Shown: positions 6,380-14,785 of the stretch, piece by piece
How the letters are laid out: each line of letters begins with the position of its first letter
Numbering within the stretch: the first letter of the stretch is position 1
Assembly: GCA_900541175.1 (NCBI GenBank)
Contig: UQIT01000021.1
Span: 1-37,381 of the forward strand
Direction of reading: 5' to 3'
Length of the DNA stretch: 37,381 bases
Origin: an uncultured Collinsella sp.
GTDB lineage: Bacteria; Actinomycetota; Coriobacteriia; Coriobacteriales; Coriobacteriaceae
The notes under the pieces: generated by a model
Databases searched by the model: none
Told to the model about the DNA's origin: nothing
The model's input: the letters and a program-made list of their open reading frames with translations, nothing else
Translations under genes and position numbers: made by a program

Positions 6380-9300
6380 TTAGCCCAGCAGGTCGACTAC
6401 GTTAAAGCCGGCGTTGCTCTTGGCGATGACTTCGCGGCTGCCAAAGACGCAGGTGGGCGACTCGGCTGCGATGCGCGTCACGTCGGCGCCGAGCGAGCGC
6501 AGCTCAACGGGCGTGGCGGCGAGCATCTGGGCGCGACGCTCCTCGCGCGTATGCGGATCGAGCCCGGCCAGGTAGGTCGTGTTGCGGCGCTTGGTGAGCG
6601 CGTACGGCTTCACCGGCGCGTCCATGCCGCTCACACAGCTTACGATAAAGCCCTCAAAGGCGGCCTCGTCGGGCTCAAAGCAGCCGAGCCATTCGCCTGC
6701 GCGCGCCACGCGCTCAATCGAGGGATCGATTGCCGGGTCACGGTAGGTGTAGAACGCCGCCTGGCGCTCGCCGGCTGCGCGGAATCCGCAGCCGTACGCA
6801 CCGCCCTTCACGCGAATCTCGTTCCACAGGTAGTCGTAGGAGAGTGCGTTGGCGGCAACCGCCCAGGCACCCGTCACGTCAATGCCCAGGCGACGCGGGT
6901 CGCACGCGCTTGCCGCAAAGCAGATGTCGCTGGGGATGACAAAAGCCTCGTGGCGGTCATACGGCGTCGGCACCACGAGCGCGTCGCGGCCGGCATCGGC
7001 GTCGTCGCCAGCGTCCAGCCCCAGGTCGCCCGCGGCATTCCAGTACGCGTCAAAGTCCTCATCGCTGCCGGTAAAGCTCGCCAGGCAGCCATCGGCCACA
7101 AAGATGCGGCCTGCCAGCTCGGCAAGCTTGGCACGCAGGCCGTCCAGGCGCTCGTCAAAGTGGTCGAGCAGATCGCGCAGGAACAAGTAGAAGTCTACGC
7201 CCGAAAGCTGCTCGCGCACCACGGCCGAAGGTGAGCTGTAACTCATCGCGCGGCCGAGCGCCGCCGAGTGTCCGTTGTTGATAAAGCCCTGCTCAAGCCC
7301 AATGCGAATCTGCGTGAGCACGTCGTGCACGCGGTCGGCGTCGGCATCGAGCAAAAGCGTGCTCGACCACACCTCGCGCGGCAGGCTCGCTAGCGCATCG
7401 ATCTTCTCGGACAGGGCGCCGGCGCTCACCAGCAGGTAGGGGCGCACGCCGTCCACGTCGGGCTGGGTCATGACCTCGGTCGTAAAGCTCAAAAAGCCCA
7501 GCTTGCCGGCGAGCAAATTGTCGAGCTCCTCGGCCGAGTGCTCGCGCGTGGGCAGCTGTTTGAGCAGACGGCAGAGCAGCGTCACATAGGGCAGGTCCTC
7601 AAATGCGACGCAGCTCAGGTCGAAATACTGCATGGCGTAGGCCAGGCGGTTGGTGGGGATGCCGTGGCGCAGGCAGGGGATGGGAGCAGTGGTGTCCACG
7701 ACCAGCGGCGGCTCGGGGCGCGCCTCGCCAATGTCGGACACGCGCAGGCGCGGCAGCGTGGCCTTGGCCTCGGGTGTGTCTTCCGCCTCCTGCGCGGCAC
7801 GCAGTGCGGCCGTGCGCTCGACCACGTCGGCCAGCTCGGCATCGGTCATGGCGTCGCGCTTGGCAGCCAGCTCGGCGGCCTCGGCACCCTCCGTACCCTC
7901 GGCAGCGTCTACCGGAACCAGCTCGACCAGCGCCATGTGGTCGTTTTCCAGCACGAACTCGCGCAGCAGGTCCTCAAAGTAGCTGCCGTCCAGCTCGTCA
8001 CGAAGCTCCTCGTACACCGGGCCGTACTTGAGTGCCAGCGTCGCGGCGTCGTCATCGTAGAGCCAGGTGCTCAGCGCGTCGCACGCAATGGCCACGCCGT
8101 CGGCGATACCGTAGTCGCGCTGGCGCAGATCGTACTCGTTGCTGCTGATGATAGCTTCCAGGCGCTCGCGCGGAACGCCGTGCTCGCACAGGTCGCGGCA
8201 GGCATCCTGGAACACGCGACGCAGCTCGCGCGCCACGCCGGGCTGCGCGTTTTGCAGCATGATGAGCTCGTAGGGCTGCAGGCTCTCGGCCGCGGTGTAG
8301 CTCACCACGTTGCCGCCCAGACCGGCGGCCAGAATGGCCTTCTTAACCGGCGCTTCGTTGGAGCCCAGCAGTGCCTCGAACAGGATGTCCGCGGCGATCG
8401 TGCGCTTGCGGTCGAGCGCACTGCCCAGCACAAAGCCCAGGCCCACCAGGGCGTTCTCGGGCGTGGTGGCCATCTCGACGCGCTTATACTCGCAGGTCAC
8501 GGGCGCCTGCACGCCCAGCGGATTGGGCGCAAGCGTGGACGGGTCCTCGCCGGCGGCAACGGCTGCGTCCATGCGGCGGCTCGCGGCACTCGGCTGCGAC
8601 AGGTAGCGCTCGTCCAAAAAGGCCAGTGCGCGGTCCACGTCCAGGTCGCCGTAGAGCGTGATATAGGAGTTGGAAGGATTGTAGTGGCGCGCATGCGTGT
8701 CCAGGAACTGCTCGTAGGTGAGCGCGGGAATCGCGCGCGGGTCGCCGCCGCTCTCGTGCGCATAGGCGGTGTCGGGATAGAGCGCGACGTTGACGGCGTC
8801 GTCCAGCACGCTCATGGGGTCGGACAGCGCGCCCTTCATCTCGTTGAACACCACGCCGTTATAGCGCAGCGTGCCCTCGCGCAGGCTCGCGGAGCTGCCG
8901 TCGCCCTCGCCCTCGACGCTCTCCGGCAGGTCCAGCTCGTAGTGCCAGCCCTCCTGCTCAAAAATGGTGGGCTTGGTATAGATGGCCGGGTTGAACACCG
9001 CGTCCAGGTACACGTCCATCAGGTTGTACAGATCCTGCTCGTTGGTGGTGGCAACGGGGTAGATGGTCTTGTCGGGGTAGGTCATGGCGTTGAGGAACGT
9101 CTGCATGGAGCTCTTGATCAGGTCGACGAATGGCTCCTTGACGGGAAACTTGGCCGATCCACACAGCACCGAGTGCTCAAGGATATGGAACACGCCGGTG
9201 GAATCGGCCGGCGGCGTCTTAAAGCCAATGGCAAAGGCCTTGTTTTCGTCGTCGCACGCCAGGTACAGTAGGCGAGCGCCCGAGGCGGTGTGGCGCAGCA

Positions 9301-9424
9301 CGTAGGCGTCCGAGTCGAGCTCGGGCACGGTTTCGCAGCGCTCGACGGCAAAGCCGTGGCAGGTGGTGCCGGGTACCAGCAGCGCGGCGGCAGCGGCGCG
9401 CGGGTCGGTTGAGGTGGTGGGCAT
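6380..9424 (-). CDS. M16C-family zinc metalloprotease (presequence-protease-like)
   Basis: A 1014-residue two-lobed peptidase. The inverted zinc motif HxxEH is at residues 80-84 (FHILEHSVLCGS), followed by the conserved FPVKEPFVDLIKSSMQTFLN and TYPDKTIYPVATTNEQDL stretches of M16C enzymes, which digest peptides inside a closed chamber. The central M16C-associated region and a C-terminal lobe (RVKGGAYGCGFRAA) are present, so it is full length. I chose ATG 9424 because AAGGAG lies 8 nt upstream; the frame stays open 77 codons further upstream, but that part runs through repeat DNA. No signal peptide is seen, so it is probably cytoplasmic. It stands alone between a hairpin and a repeat. Confidence 0.92.
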   Translation of the reverse strand: MPTTSTDPRAAAAALLVPGTTCHGFAVERCETVPELDSDAYVLRHTASGARLLYLACDDENKAFAIGFKTPPADSTGVFHILEHSVLCGSAKFPVKEPFVDLIKSSMQTFLNAMTYPDKTIYPVATTNEQDLYNLMDVYLDAVFNPAIYTKPTIFEQEGWHYELDLPESVEGEGDGSSASLREGTLRYNGVVFNEMKGALSDPMSVLDDAVNVALYPDTAYAHESGGDPRAIPALTYEQFLDTHARHYNPSNSYITLYGDLDVDRALAFLDERYLSQPSAASRRMDAAVAAGEDPSTLAPNPLGVQAPVTCEYKRVEMATTPENALVGLGFVLGSALDRKRTIAADILFEALLGSNEAPVKKAILAAGLGGNVVSYTAAESLQPYELIMLQNAQPGVARELRRVFQDACRDLCEHGVPRERLEAIISSNEYDLRQRDYGIADGVAIACDALSTWLYDDDAATLALKYGPVYEELRDELDGSYFEDLLREFVLENDHMALVELVPVDAAEGTEGAEAAELAAKRDAMTDAELADVVERTAALRAAQEAEDTPEAKATLPRLRVSDIGEARPEPPLVVDTTAPIPCLRHGIPTNRLAYAMQYFDLSCVAFEDLPYVTLLCRLLKQLPTREHSAEELDNLLAGKLGFLSFTTEVMTQPDVDGVRPYLLVSAGALSEKIDALASLPREVWSSTLLLDADADRVHDVLTQIRIGLEQGFINNGHSAALGRAMSYSSPSAVVREQLSGVDFYLFLRDLLDHFDERLDGLRAKLAELAGRIFVADGCLASFTGSDEDFDAYWNAAGDLGLDAGDDADAGRDALVVPTPYDRHEAFVIPSDICFAASACDPRRLGIDVTGAWAVAANALSYDYLWNEIRVKGGAYGCGFRAAGERQAAFYTYRDPAIDPSIERVARAGEWLGCFEPDEAAFEGFIVSCVSGMDAPVKPYALTKRRNTTYLAGLDPHTREERRAQMLAATPVELRSLGADVTRIAAESPTCVFGSREVIAKSNAGFNVVDLLG

Positions 9425-9476
9425 ATGCAGTCTCCTTTGACGCCCCAGCGGGGGCGAATCGAGTCGAATCCTCGAG

Positions 9477-9482
9477 AGTATA
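9477..9482 (-). promoter_or_regulatory. Possible -10 box of the M16 protease gene
   Basis: The minus strand reads TATACT about 50 bp before the chosen ATG. No good -35 is visible. Confidence 0.35.
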
Positions 9483-9615
9483 CCCATATGGGGCCGCGGT
9501 TCTGCAGCGAACTGAAGACGATGCCAGCTAATCGTCGGCCACCCGTGGTTCGCCTGCCGCACAAGCGAGGAAATCCGGACGCGTGAGCGTGAAAAATTGG
9601 ACACTCGCCAAACAA

Positions 9616-9757
9616 GAGTGGATATTCGGACGGACGAGCGAGGATTTTCAGACACCTATCGAACGAGAGTGGATATTTGGACGGAATCTGCCGCAAAAGC
9701 CTCAAAAACCGTCCAAATATCCACGCTCGATATCCGACCGTCGGAAAATCCTCACTC
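9616..9757. repeat. Composite direct and inverted repeat in the intergenic region
   Basis: GAGTGGATATTCGGACGG (9616-9633) recurs at 9667-9684 with one change, 51 bp later. The 49-bp segment 9636-9684 is the imperfect inverse of 9709-9757 (24-nt loop). The outer ~14 and inner ~16 bp match almost perfectly and the middle is diverged. A weaker third copy of the GCGAGGA part starts near 9565. The layout resembles a REP/BIME-type element or a small MITE. With the protease leader it fills the 393-bp gap between genes. Confidence 0.75.
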
Positions 9758-9817
9758 ATACGGTGACGGCTACGGCAAGGCGTCATCGCCGGATCGGCAA
9801 TGGCTCTGCCGGACGAC

Positions 9818-10309
9818 TTATTCCTGCGCAGCCTCGTGCTCGTCCAACAAGAACAGCCTAAGAACCAGTTTGATGACATTTCCCGGTTTGACTTCAGCCG
9901 CGCCAAAGACGCTGCGCTCGGCGAGCTCGCTGCAGTATGCGTAGATATCGCGGATAAGGTCCGCGCCCGAAAGCGTAAACATGTAGCCTGCGTCCGAAAG
10001 CGCATTGGGTGCGGCGGGCAACTTGGCCATGCGACAAAAGGTCAACAGGTCGGGCGCCATGGCGTCCTGGTAGCCAAGATGGCTACCGTCTTCTTGTGCG
10101 GCGAGTTCCAGCTGGCGTACTCGATCCAGCGCCGCTGCCAGCACAAAGCTCGGTGTGGGAGCATTGACGTTCTCCGTGGTCGCCACAAGCCTGCCCGCCG
10201 CCTGCGTGACAAGCCAGGCGACCTCGCGCTGGCAGCGCACGGCCTTGCGCGTAACCGGCTTGATGGACGAAGAAGAAACGCTTCCCTTAGGCGGATTCGA
10301 AACAGCCAC
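9818..10309 (-). CDS. Hypothetical protein
   Basis: A 163-residue protein that I do not recognise. The start is GTG 10309, with GGGAGG about 5 nt upstream. The first ~20 residues are Ser/Pro/Lys rich and probably disordered. The rest is mostly helical and alanine/leucine rich, with two cysteines and no visible catalytic motif, membrane segment or signal peptide. Codon use is like the host genome. It sits alone, after the methyltransferase terminator on the same strand and before the composite repeat. A lineage-specific regulatory or structural protein is possible. Confidence 0.7.
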   Translation of the reverse strand: MAVSNPPKGSVSSSSIKPVTRKAVRCQREVAWLVTQAAGRLVATTENVNAPTPSFVLAAALDRVRQLELAAQEDGSHLGYQDAMAPDLLTFCRMAKLPAAPNALSDAGYMFTLSGADLIRDIYAYCSELAERSVFGAAEVKPGNVIKLVLRLFLLDEHEAAQE

Positions 10310-10388
10310 AAGAACCTCCCATGAACGACCCGGCCCAACAAGCCCGGATGAAACACGTGCTACATCAGTATACAGGGGAGTGGGGTAG

Positions 10389-10422
10389 AAAAACGGAGCC
10401 GACAGCGTGAGCTGCCGGCTCC
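10389..10422 (-). terminator. Rho-independent terminator of the methyltransferase gene
   Basis: On the minus strand GGAGCCG (10416-10422) pairs with CGGCTCC (10395-10401), extended by a 4-bp CAGC/GCTG stem after one mismatch, and five T follow. It lies 12 bp after the stop. Confidence 0.85.
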
Positions 10423-10434
10423 GGATTGCTTGCC

Positions 10435-11697
10435 TTAGAGGCCGTACACTTCGACCATGGCTTCGCCAATGCGATGGGGCACGCCGGTGACGAGTGCGTT
10501 GCCCATGCAGAAGGCTCGATGACCGTCGGTCATGCCCGTATCGGTCCAGCCTTTCGGGAACCCCTGAAGCTGATCGAGTTCATCGGGAACAAGACGGCGG
10601 AAACGGCCATCGGGACATTCGATGACGTGCTTGAAGCGGCTCGCTCCTGTGCCGCCTTCTCCTGTGAGGATGGTGCGGCTCGGCTTGTCGGTGGCATCCG
10701 GGAAGCTCATGGCTCCCTCGGAATACGTGTACGTAAAGCCTGTCTTTTTGTTAGTGCGCTCTTCGCGCTTGCTGCCCTTAAGGTAGCGCCAGTCGGGAAG
10801 CTTTTCGTCGGAGATGTAGAACTGCTCCGGGACATCAGCCTCGTCGACAAGCACGTCGCCAAGCACGTGGCGCTCACCGTGATAGTCTTCGGCAAAGTCG
10901 CAGGTCAGAACATGACAGCCCTGCATGACGCCGGCATTCTTGAATTGAGAGGTCTTTTGGCCGACGCCAAAACGAGTTGAGTTCTCGTAGGGGTCGGGTA
11001 AAACGTCGAGCTCGGACATCTCGTCGGGATAGATGGCGGGGAAGGCTTTAGCCATGACGCCGTTGTGCATGCGATCAACGAGATCAACCTTGCCAGCGTC
11101 CTTTTCGCAGAAGATATAAACACGCTTGCGACGCTGGGGGAAACCGTATTCGGCAGAGTTGACCACGCGCCATTCGACCGTGTAGTCGAGGTCGGCAAGA
11201 CAGCTTAGGATGATGGCGAAGTCGCGACCGCGTTGAGACGCGGGCGACTTGAGCAGGCGGTCGACGTTCTCAAAGAGACCGAACTCGGGCTTCTTCATTT
11301 CGAGGAAGTGATAGATGTCCCACCAAAGGACGCCCTTCTTGCCCTCGATGCCATGTGCCTGATTGAGCGGACGCGCGACAGAGTAGTCTTGGCAGGGGAA
11401 ACCGCCAACAACCATTTGGACATCGGGGATTTCGATTTCTTTTGCCTCGGCCTGCTCCAGGACCTTATTGATGTCTTCGTTGACGACGGAATCATTGCCG
11501 AAGCGATCCATGTAGCAACGGGCCGCGAACTGACGCGCCTTGGTTCCGGGCGGCTCCCACTGATTGGCCCAAATGGTGCGGAAGGGGCCGGCGGGCTTCA
11601 TATAAAACTCGGGATGGCGAGGGTCGGCATAGCCTTCGAGACCCAAACGAAATCCACCGACGCCCGCAAAAAGCTCGGCAATATTAATCTCAGACAC
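10435..11697 (-). CDS. Type II DNA (cytosine-5) methyltransferase
   Basis: A 420-residue C5-methyltransferase that protects host DNA from the divergent endonuclease. Motif I is FAGVGGFRLGLEG near residue 10 (AdoMet). Motif IV is GGFPCQDYS with catalytic Cys102. Motif VI is FENV, motif VIII is FPQRRKRVYIF, and the C-terminal motifs IX-X include RRLVPDELDQLQGFP and MGNALVTGVPHRI. The target-recognition region lies between. I chose GTG 11697 because GGAG lies 4 nt upstream and motif I follows at the usual distance; an ATG at 11760 would add 21 residues. Pairing with a Sau3AI-like enzyme suggests it methylates C in GATC. Base composition is visibly lower in GC than the neighbouring core genes. 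Confidence 0.93.
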   Translation of the reverse strand: MSEINIAELFAGVGGFRLGLEGYADPRHPEFYMKPAGPFRTIWANQWEPPGTKARQFAARCYMDRFGNDSVVNEDINKVLEQAEAKEIEIPDVQMVVGGFPCQDYSVARPLNQAHGIEGKKGVLWWDIYHFLEMKKPEFGLFENVDRLLKSPASQRGRDFAIILSCLADLDYTVEWRVVNSAEYGFPQRRKRVYIFCEKDAGKVDLVDRMHNGVMAKAFPAIYPDEMSELDVLPDPYENSTRFGVGQKTSQFKNAGVMQGCHVLTCDFAEDYHGERHVLGDVLVDEADVPEQFYISDEKLPDWRYLKGSKREERTNKKTGFTYTYSEGAMSFPDATDKPSRTILTGEGGTGASRFKHVIECPDGRFRRLVPDELDQLQGFPKGWTDTGMTDGHRAFCMGNALVTGVPHRIGEAMVEVYGL

Positions 11698-11720
11698 GTT
11701 TCTCCAATCGCTGCTGTGTC

Positions 11721-11751
11721 CGGTTATGGTGGTCACAACAATAACCGATCG
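11721..11751. promoter_or_regulatory. Inverted repeat and GATC in the divergent restriction-modification promoter region
   Basis: CGGTTAT (11721-11727) and ATAACCG (11741-11747) form a 7-bp inverted repeat with a 13-bp spacer in the 140-bp gap between the methyltransferase and endonuclease genes. A GATC, the predicted target, follows at 11748-11751. It could be an operator for balanced expression. No separate controller gene is present. Confidence 0.35.
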
Positions 11752-11837
11752 AGGGGACAATCAAGACCTCAATTTTCTGGGCGTTAGCAGTTGCTCTGAA
11801 CTACCATGAGGTTAGTTGCGAGTTTCGGAGGTATCCC

Positions 11838-13343
11838 GTGTCTAAGAAGCGCCTCGATTTCAAGCGCATGCTTGACGATACTGATTTTTCTGACCCCTCA
11901 AGTATTGAGCGCTATGCTGCCAATCTCGATGGCATGACGTTCCGCGATATTCTCGAGCTCGGTATTGCTCCGGAGGGGGAGAGTGCGCCCAAGGACTTTG
12001 GCTCCAAGAAGTACAAAGGCGGTATGGGCACTCTTATCGAAGAACGTTACTTTGGCTACAAGGCCAATAGTGACGATCGCCCCGACTTTCCCGAGGCGGG
12101 CGTTGAGCTCAAGGCAACGTGTTTTGATGTGCTCAAGAACGGCCGGAAGTCTGCTGGCGAGCGCCTTGTCCTGACCATGATTCCTTATGACCGACCTGTT
12201 TCGCTCGACTACGACAGTTCGCACCTCAAGACCAAGCTCAGCAATATCCTGCTGATTTATTACGGCCGAGATCGTTCTATCGACAAGTACGACCAGCGTA
12301 TCGAGCGTGCTGTCATGGTGCGTCTTCCCGAAGAAGACATGAAGATCATTCGTGCCGATTACGAGAAGATCATTTCCTATATTCAGGATGGCCGTGCAGA
12401 CGAGCTTTCAGAAGGCATGACGACTTATCTGGGTGCTTGCACGAAGGGCGCAACTGAGGCCACGATGTGGGCGGACCAGTATTATGAATACTTCAATACC
12501 GATACGGGTGAGATTGAGCGTCATCGCGCAAAGCGCCGCGCCTTTTCCCTCAAGCGCTCGTATATGGATTATGTGCTCCATACTTATGTCCTCGGTGCTC
12601 CGCGAGTCGGGGAGAGCATTGTTCGGGACGATGGCAAGTCTATCGATTTCGAAAGTTTCGTAACTGGACTTATCGAGCGCCATTACGGTGAGACCGATCG
12701 CCAAATTGCCGAACAGTATGGGCTAGAGTACACGGGCAATAAGGCGCAGTGGACAACACTCGTCTATCGCATGCTCGGAATCAAAAACAATGCTGCCGAG
12801 GAATTCGTCAAGGCAGGCATTTCCGTTCGAACTGTTCGAGTTAACAACAGGGGGCACATCGAGCAGGCTATGTCGTTCCCGCCATTTGAGTTCAAGCGTT
12901 TGATTGAAGAAGACTGGGAGACGTCGCCTTTTCATGCGTGCCTTGAGACCAATCGCTTCTTCTTCGTTGTGTTCCGTGAGGACCATGATGGCGTGCTGCG
13001 TCTCGACCGTTGTTTGTTCTGGGCGATGGGAGAAAACGAAATCGAAGGCCCTGCGAAAGCTTGTTGGGATGAGACGCGAAAGGTAATACGTGAGGGCGTT
13101 GAGCTCAATCCGTATCGGGATGCGAGCGGAAAGCTCAAAGTGACTAACAATCTGCCCGGTATGGCGGACAACCCAATTGTTCACGTTCGTCCGCATACGT
13201 CAAAAGCGGCTTACAAGTTTGCCGATGGAACAGAGATTGGTGACATCGCAAGGAATGCTTGCGAACTGCCCGACGGGCGCTGGATGACGAAGCAATCGTT
13301 CTGGTTCAACAAGGGCTACCTGGAGCACATTCTGGGACTGTAG
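11838..13343 (+). CDS. Sau3AI-like type II restriction endonuclease (MutH fold)
   Basis: A 501-residue endonuclease, close to Sau3AI in length (~490). The N-terminal MutH-like domain has GTLIEERYFGY (Glu68/69) and PDFPEAGVELKAT. There Asp83, Glu90 and Lys92 keep the exact D-x6-E-x-K spacing of MutH (D70, E77, K79). The C-terminal half (~240-490) looks like the second, inactive MutH-like domain of Sau3AI, where the equivalent stretch reads AGISVRTVRV with Glu and Lys lost. Sau3AI cuts GATC, so that is the predicted site. The start is GTG 11838 after GGAGG. The gene is divergent from its methyltransferase and lower in GC than the core genes, which suggests acquisition by transfer. Confidence 0.9.
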   Translation: MSKKRLDFKRMLDDTDFSDPSSIERYAANLDGMTFRDILELGIAPEGESAPKDFGSKKYKGGMGTLIEERYFGYKANSDDRPDFPEAGVELKATCFDVLKNGRKSAGERLVLTMIPYDRPVSLDYDSSHLKTKLSNILLIYYGRDRSIDKYDQRIERAVMVRLPEEDMKIIRADYEKIISYIQDGRADELSEGMTTYLGACTKGATEATMWADQYYEYFNTDTGEIERHRAKRRAFSLKRSYMDYVLHTYVLGAPRVGESIVRDDGKSIDFESFVTGLIERHYGETDRQIAEQYGLEYTGNKAQWTTLVYRMLGIKNNAAEEFVKAGISVRTVRVNNRGHIEQAMSFPPFEFKRLIEEDWETSPFHACLETNRFFFVVFREDHDGVLRLDRCLFWAMGENEIEGPAKACWDETRKVIREGVELNPYRDASGKLKVTNNLPGMADNPIVHVRPHTSKAAYKFADGTEIGDIARNACELPDGRWMTKQSFWFNKGYLEHILGL

Positions 13344-13399
13344 CGTTTCGGGATTGTTTAACGATCGAACCCCTGATTATCAATGCCTTGGCGTCGTCC

Positions 13400-14086
13400 C
13401 TACAAATAAACCCCCTCACCGAGTTGCTTGTGAAACTTGGCGTGATGGTCGCGCGCCCAGGTAAAGAGTGCCTGGTCAAAGTCGGTACGCGTGGCCGGGA
13501 CGCCAAAGACGCCGGCAACTTCGACGCGCACAAACTCCAGTGCCGGCAGCTTGTTGATGGCAGTGAGGGCAAACGGGGACGAGGGCTCCTCGAACAGATA
13601 GCGGCTGCCTTGCAGCGCGTCGCAACTGGTGCACGTGTTGCCGAGCGACGGGGCTTTGGAGGCTCGTGCGCCTACGGGCTTGTAGCCGCAGCGCTTAGAA
13701 AGATAGTCGCGGATCTCGCCCGGCACGCAGCCAAGAGCGGGCACGATGGCGAGTGCGTTGGCGTTGGCCGTGTCGATGGCAATGTGCCCGGCTTCGTTGG
13801 GCGCGTGCGCGATGACGATGCTCTCGTCGTTATCGGCTCGATAGGGAATGCCGAAGGCCGCGACCGAGGTCTCTTTGTGGCACTTCCAGCACTCGCGCTT
13901 GCCCAGTACTAGATATATATACGGCGCTGAGGGGTCGGATCGGTCAACACCGGGCAGCCACTCGGCAAAGGGCTCGGGGTTGACGCCGCTGGGTACATAC
14001 CAGATCTTCTTGGTCCGGTCCCATTTGGCGCCCAGCGCCTTGGCTTCTTCTTTGTGCGAAAAGGGGACATCGAGCTCGGTACGCAT
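13400..14086 (-). CDS. DUF5710-type domain protein with cysteine pairs
   Basis: A 228-residue protein. Its N-terminus, LDVPFSHKEEAKALGAKWD then KKIWYVP, matches the short DUF5710-type module also found beside primase or helicase domains in plasmid and phage proteins. CWKCHKET (near residue 70) and CTSC (near residue 155) look like two halves of a zinc site. I recognise no catalytic domain. ATG 14086 was chosen because AAGGAG lies 6 nt before it. It converges on the endonuclease gene with 56 bp between stops and no clear terminator. The position next to the restriction-modification genes suggests an accessory island, though its codon use looks host-like. Confidence 0.8.
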   Translation of the reverse strand: MRTELDVPFSHKEEAKALGAKWDRTKKIWYVPSGVNPEPFAEWLPGVDRSDPSAPYIYLVLGKRECWKCHKETSVAAFGIPYRADNDESIVIAHAPNEAGHIAIDTANANALAIVPALGCVPGEIRDYLSKRCGYKPVGARASKAPSLGNTCTSCDALQGSRYLFEEPSSPFALTAINKLPALEFVRVEVAGVFGVPATRTDFDQALFTWARDHHAKFHKQLGEGVYL

Positions 14087-14376
14087 GGCGGCTCCTTGGT
14101 ACTGCAGGTGCAAGTGGCTCAAGGATACCGCAGGGCGCAGACATCGCAGCGTTTTGCTGAGAAGTTGCGGTGTGGACTGATTGGTTATGCCGATGGATAG
14201 ATCGGCAAGTAGATGGTCGGCTTTTGGCCAGTTGGGCGGTTGGAGCAGCTTGCGGCGCAGTTTTGTGCCTGGTTATTGTTGATGTTGGGGTATTGAATTT
14301 GTTTGGCTGCCGTTCGTCAGGTGAATTGATGTTACGTTGCGATGACGGTTGGAGCTGCCAGCGGATTTGGCGACAT

Positions 14377-14413
14377 AAAACAAAACAGCCCAGAGGACAT
14401 AGCCTCTGAGCTG
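14377..14413 (-). terminator. Terminator of tRNA-Val
   Basis: On the minus strand CAGCTCAGAGG (14403-14413) pairs with CCTCTGGGCTG (14386-14396) and is followed by TTTTGTTTT. It starts 8 nt after the tRNA CCA end. The rest of the gap, 14087-14376, shows only a possible -10 for the DUF5710 gene (TATCCT on the minus strand, 14122-14127) and nothing else I can name. Confidence 0.8.
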
Positions 14414-14421
14414 CGAACATT

Positions 14422-14496
14422 TGGTGGGCGTTAGAAGATTTGAACTTCTGACCTCTTCCGTGTCAGGGAAGCGCTCTCCCCCTGAGCTAAACGCCC
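14422..14496 (-). tRNA. tRNA-Val (anticodon GAC)
   Basis: All four arms fold by eye: acceptor GGGCGTT/AACGCCC, D arm GCTC/GAGC, anticodon stem CTTCC/GGAAG with loop CTGACAC (anticodon GAC), and T stem AGAAG/CTTCT with loop TTCAAAT. The 3' CCA is encoded. It is 75 nt long, single, with its own promoter and terminator. Confidence 0.97.
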
Positions 14497-14525
14497 GATC
14501 AAGGGTGCGCAAGCGCGCAAGGGAT

Positions 14526-14554
14526 AATATAACGGAGCCTGAACTCGGTGGCAA
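14526..14554 (-). promoter_or_regulatory. tRNA-Val promoter (TTGCCA-N17-TATATT)
   Basis: On the minus strand TTGCCA (14549-14554) and TATATT (14526-14531) are separated by 17 bp, about 30 bp before the mature tRNA 5' end. This is a close match to a housekeeping sigma promoter. Confidence 0.75.
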
Positions 14555-14785
14555 GAACATTTTTAAAAATCGCTTACATTGTGGAATTCGGGGGCTTTGT
14601 CGCATCCATTTCAAAAGAGACTGCTGCCGCGATTTGGCTGTCGCATAATGCAAGGCCATTGCGGTATCGAGCTATGGAAAGACGCCTGCGGAATTGTCCT
14701 ACCGATAAGCGGACAAGCCTCCAGCTGGTGACTTCGCCGTGGTAAGGTAAGCCGAATTGTTTCCAGGTTGTTTCGGGGGAGTGGA

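Noticed and set aside
7538..9271. A 577-codon plus-strand frame over the M16 protease
   Set aside because: Antisense shadow of a conserved metalloprotease; no plausible domains or ribosome site.
9425..9655. Upstream extension of the M16 protease by 77 codons
   Set aside because: It runs into the repeat element and is Arg/Ser rich with no signal peptide; AAGGAG marks ATG 9424.
9597..9944. Open frames through the composite repeat encoding repeated RVDIRT/RVDIWT-like peptides
   Set aside because: The peptide repetition simply reflects the DNA repeats; the frames overlap the 163-residue gene antisense and lack a good ribosome site.
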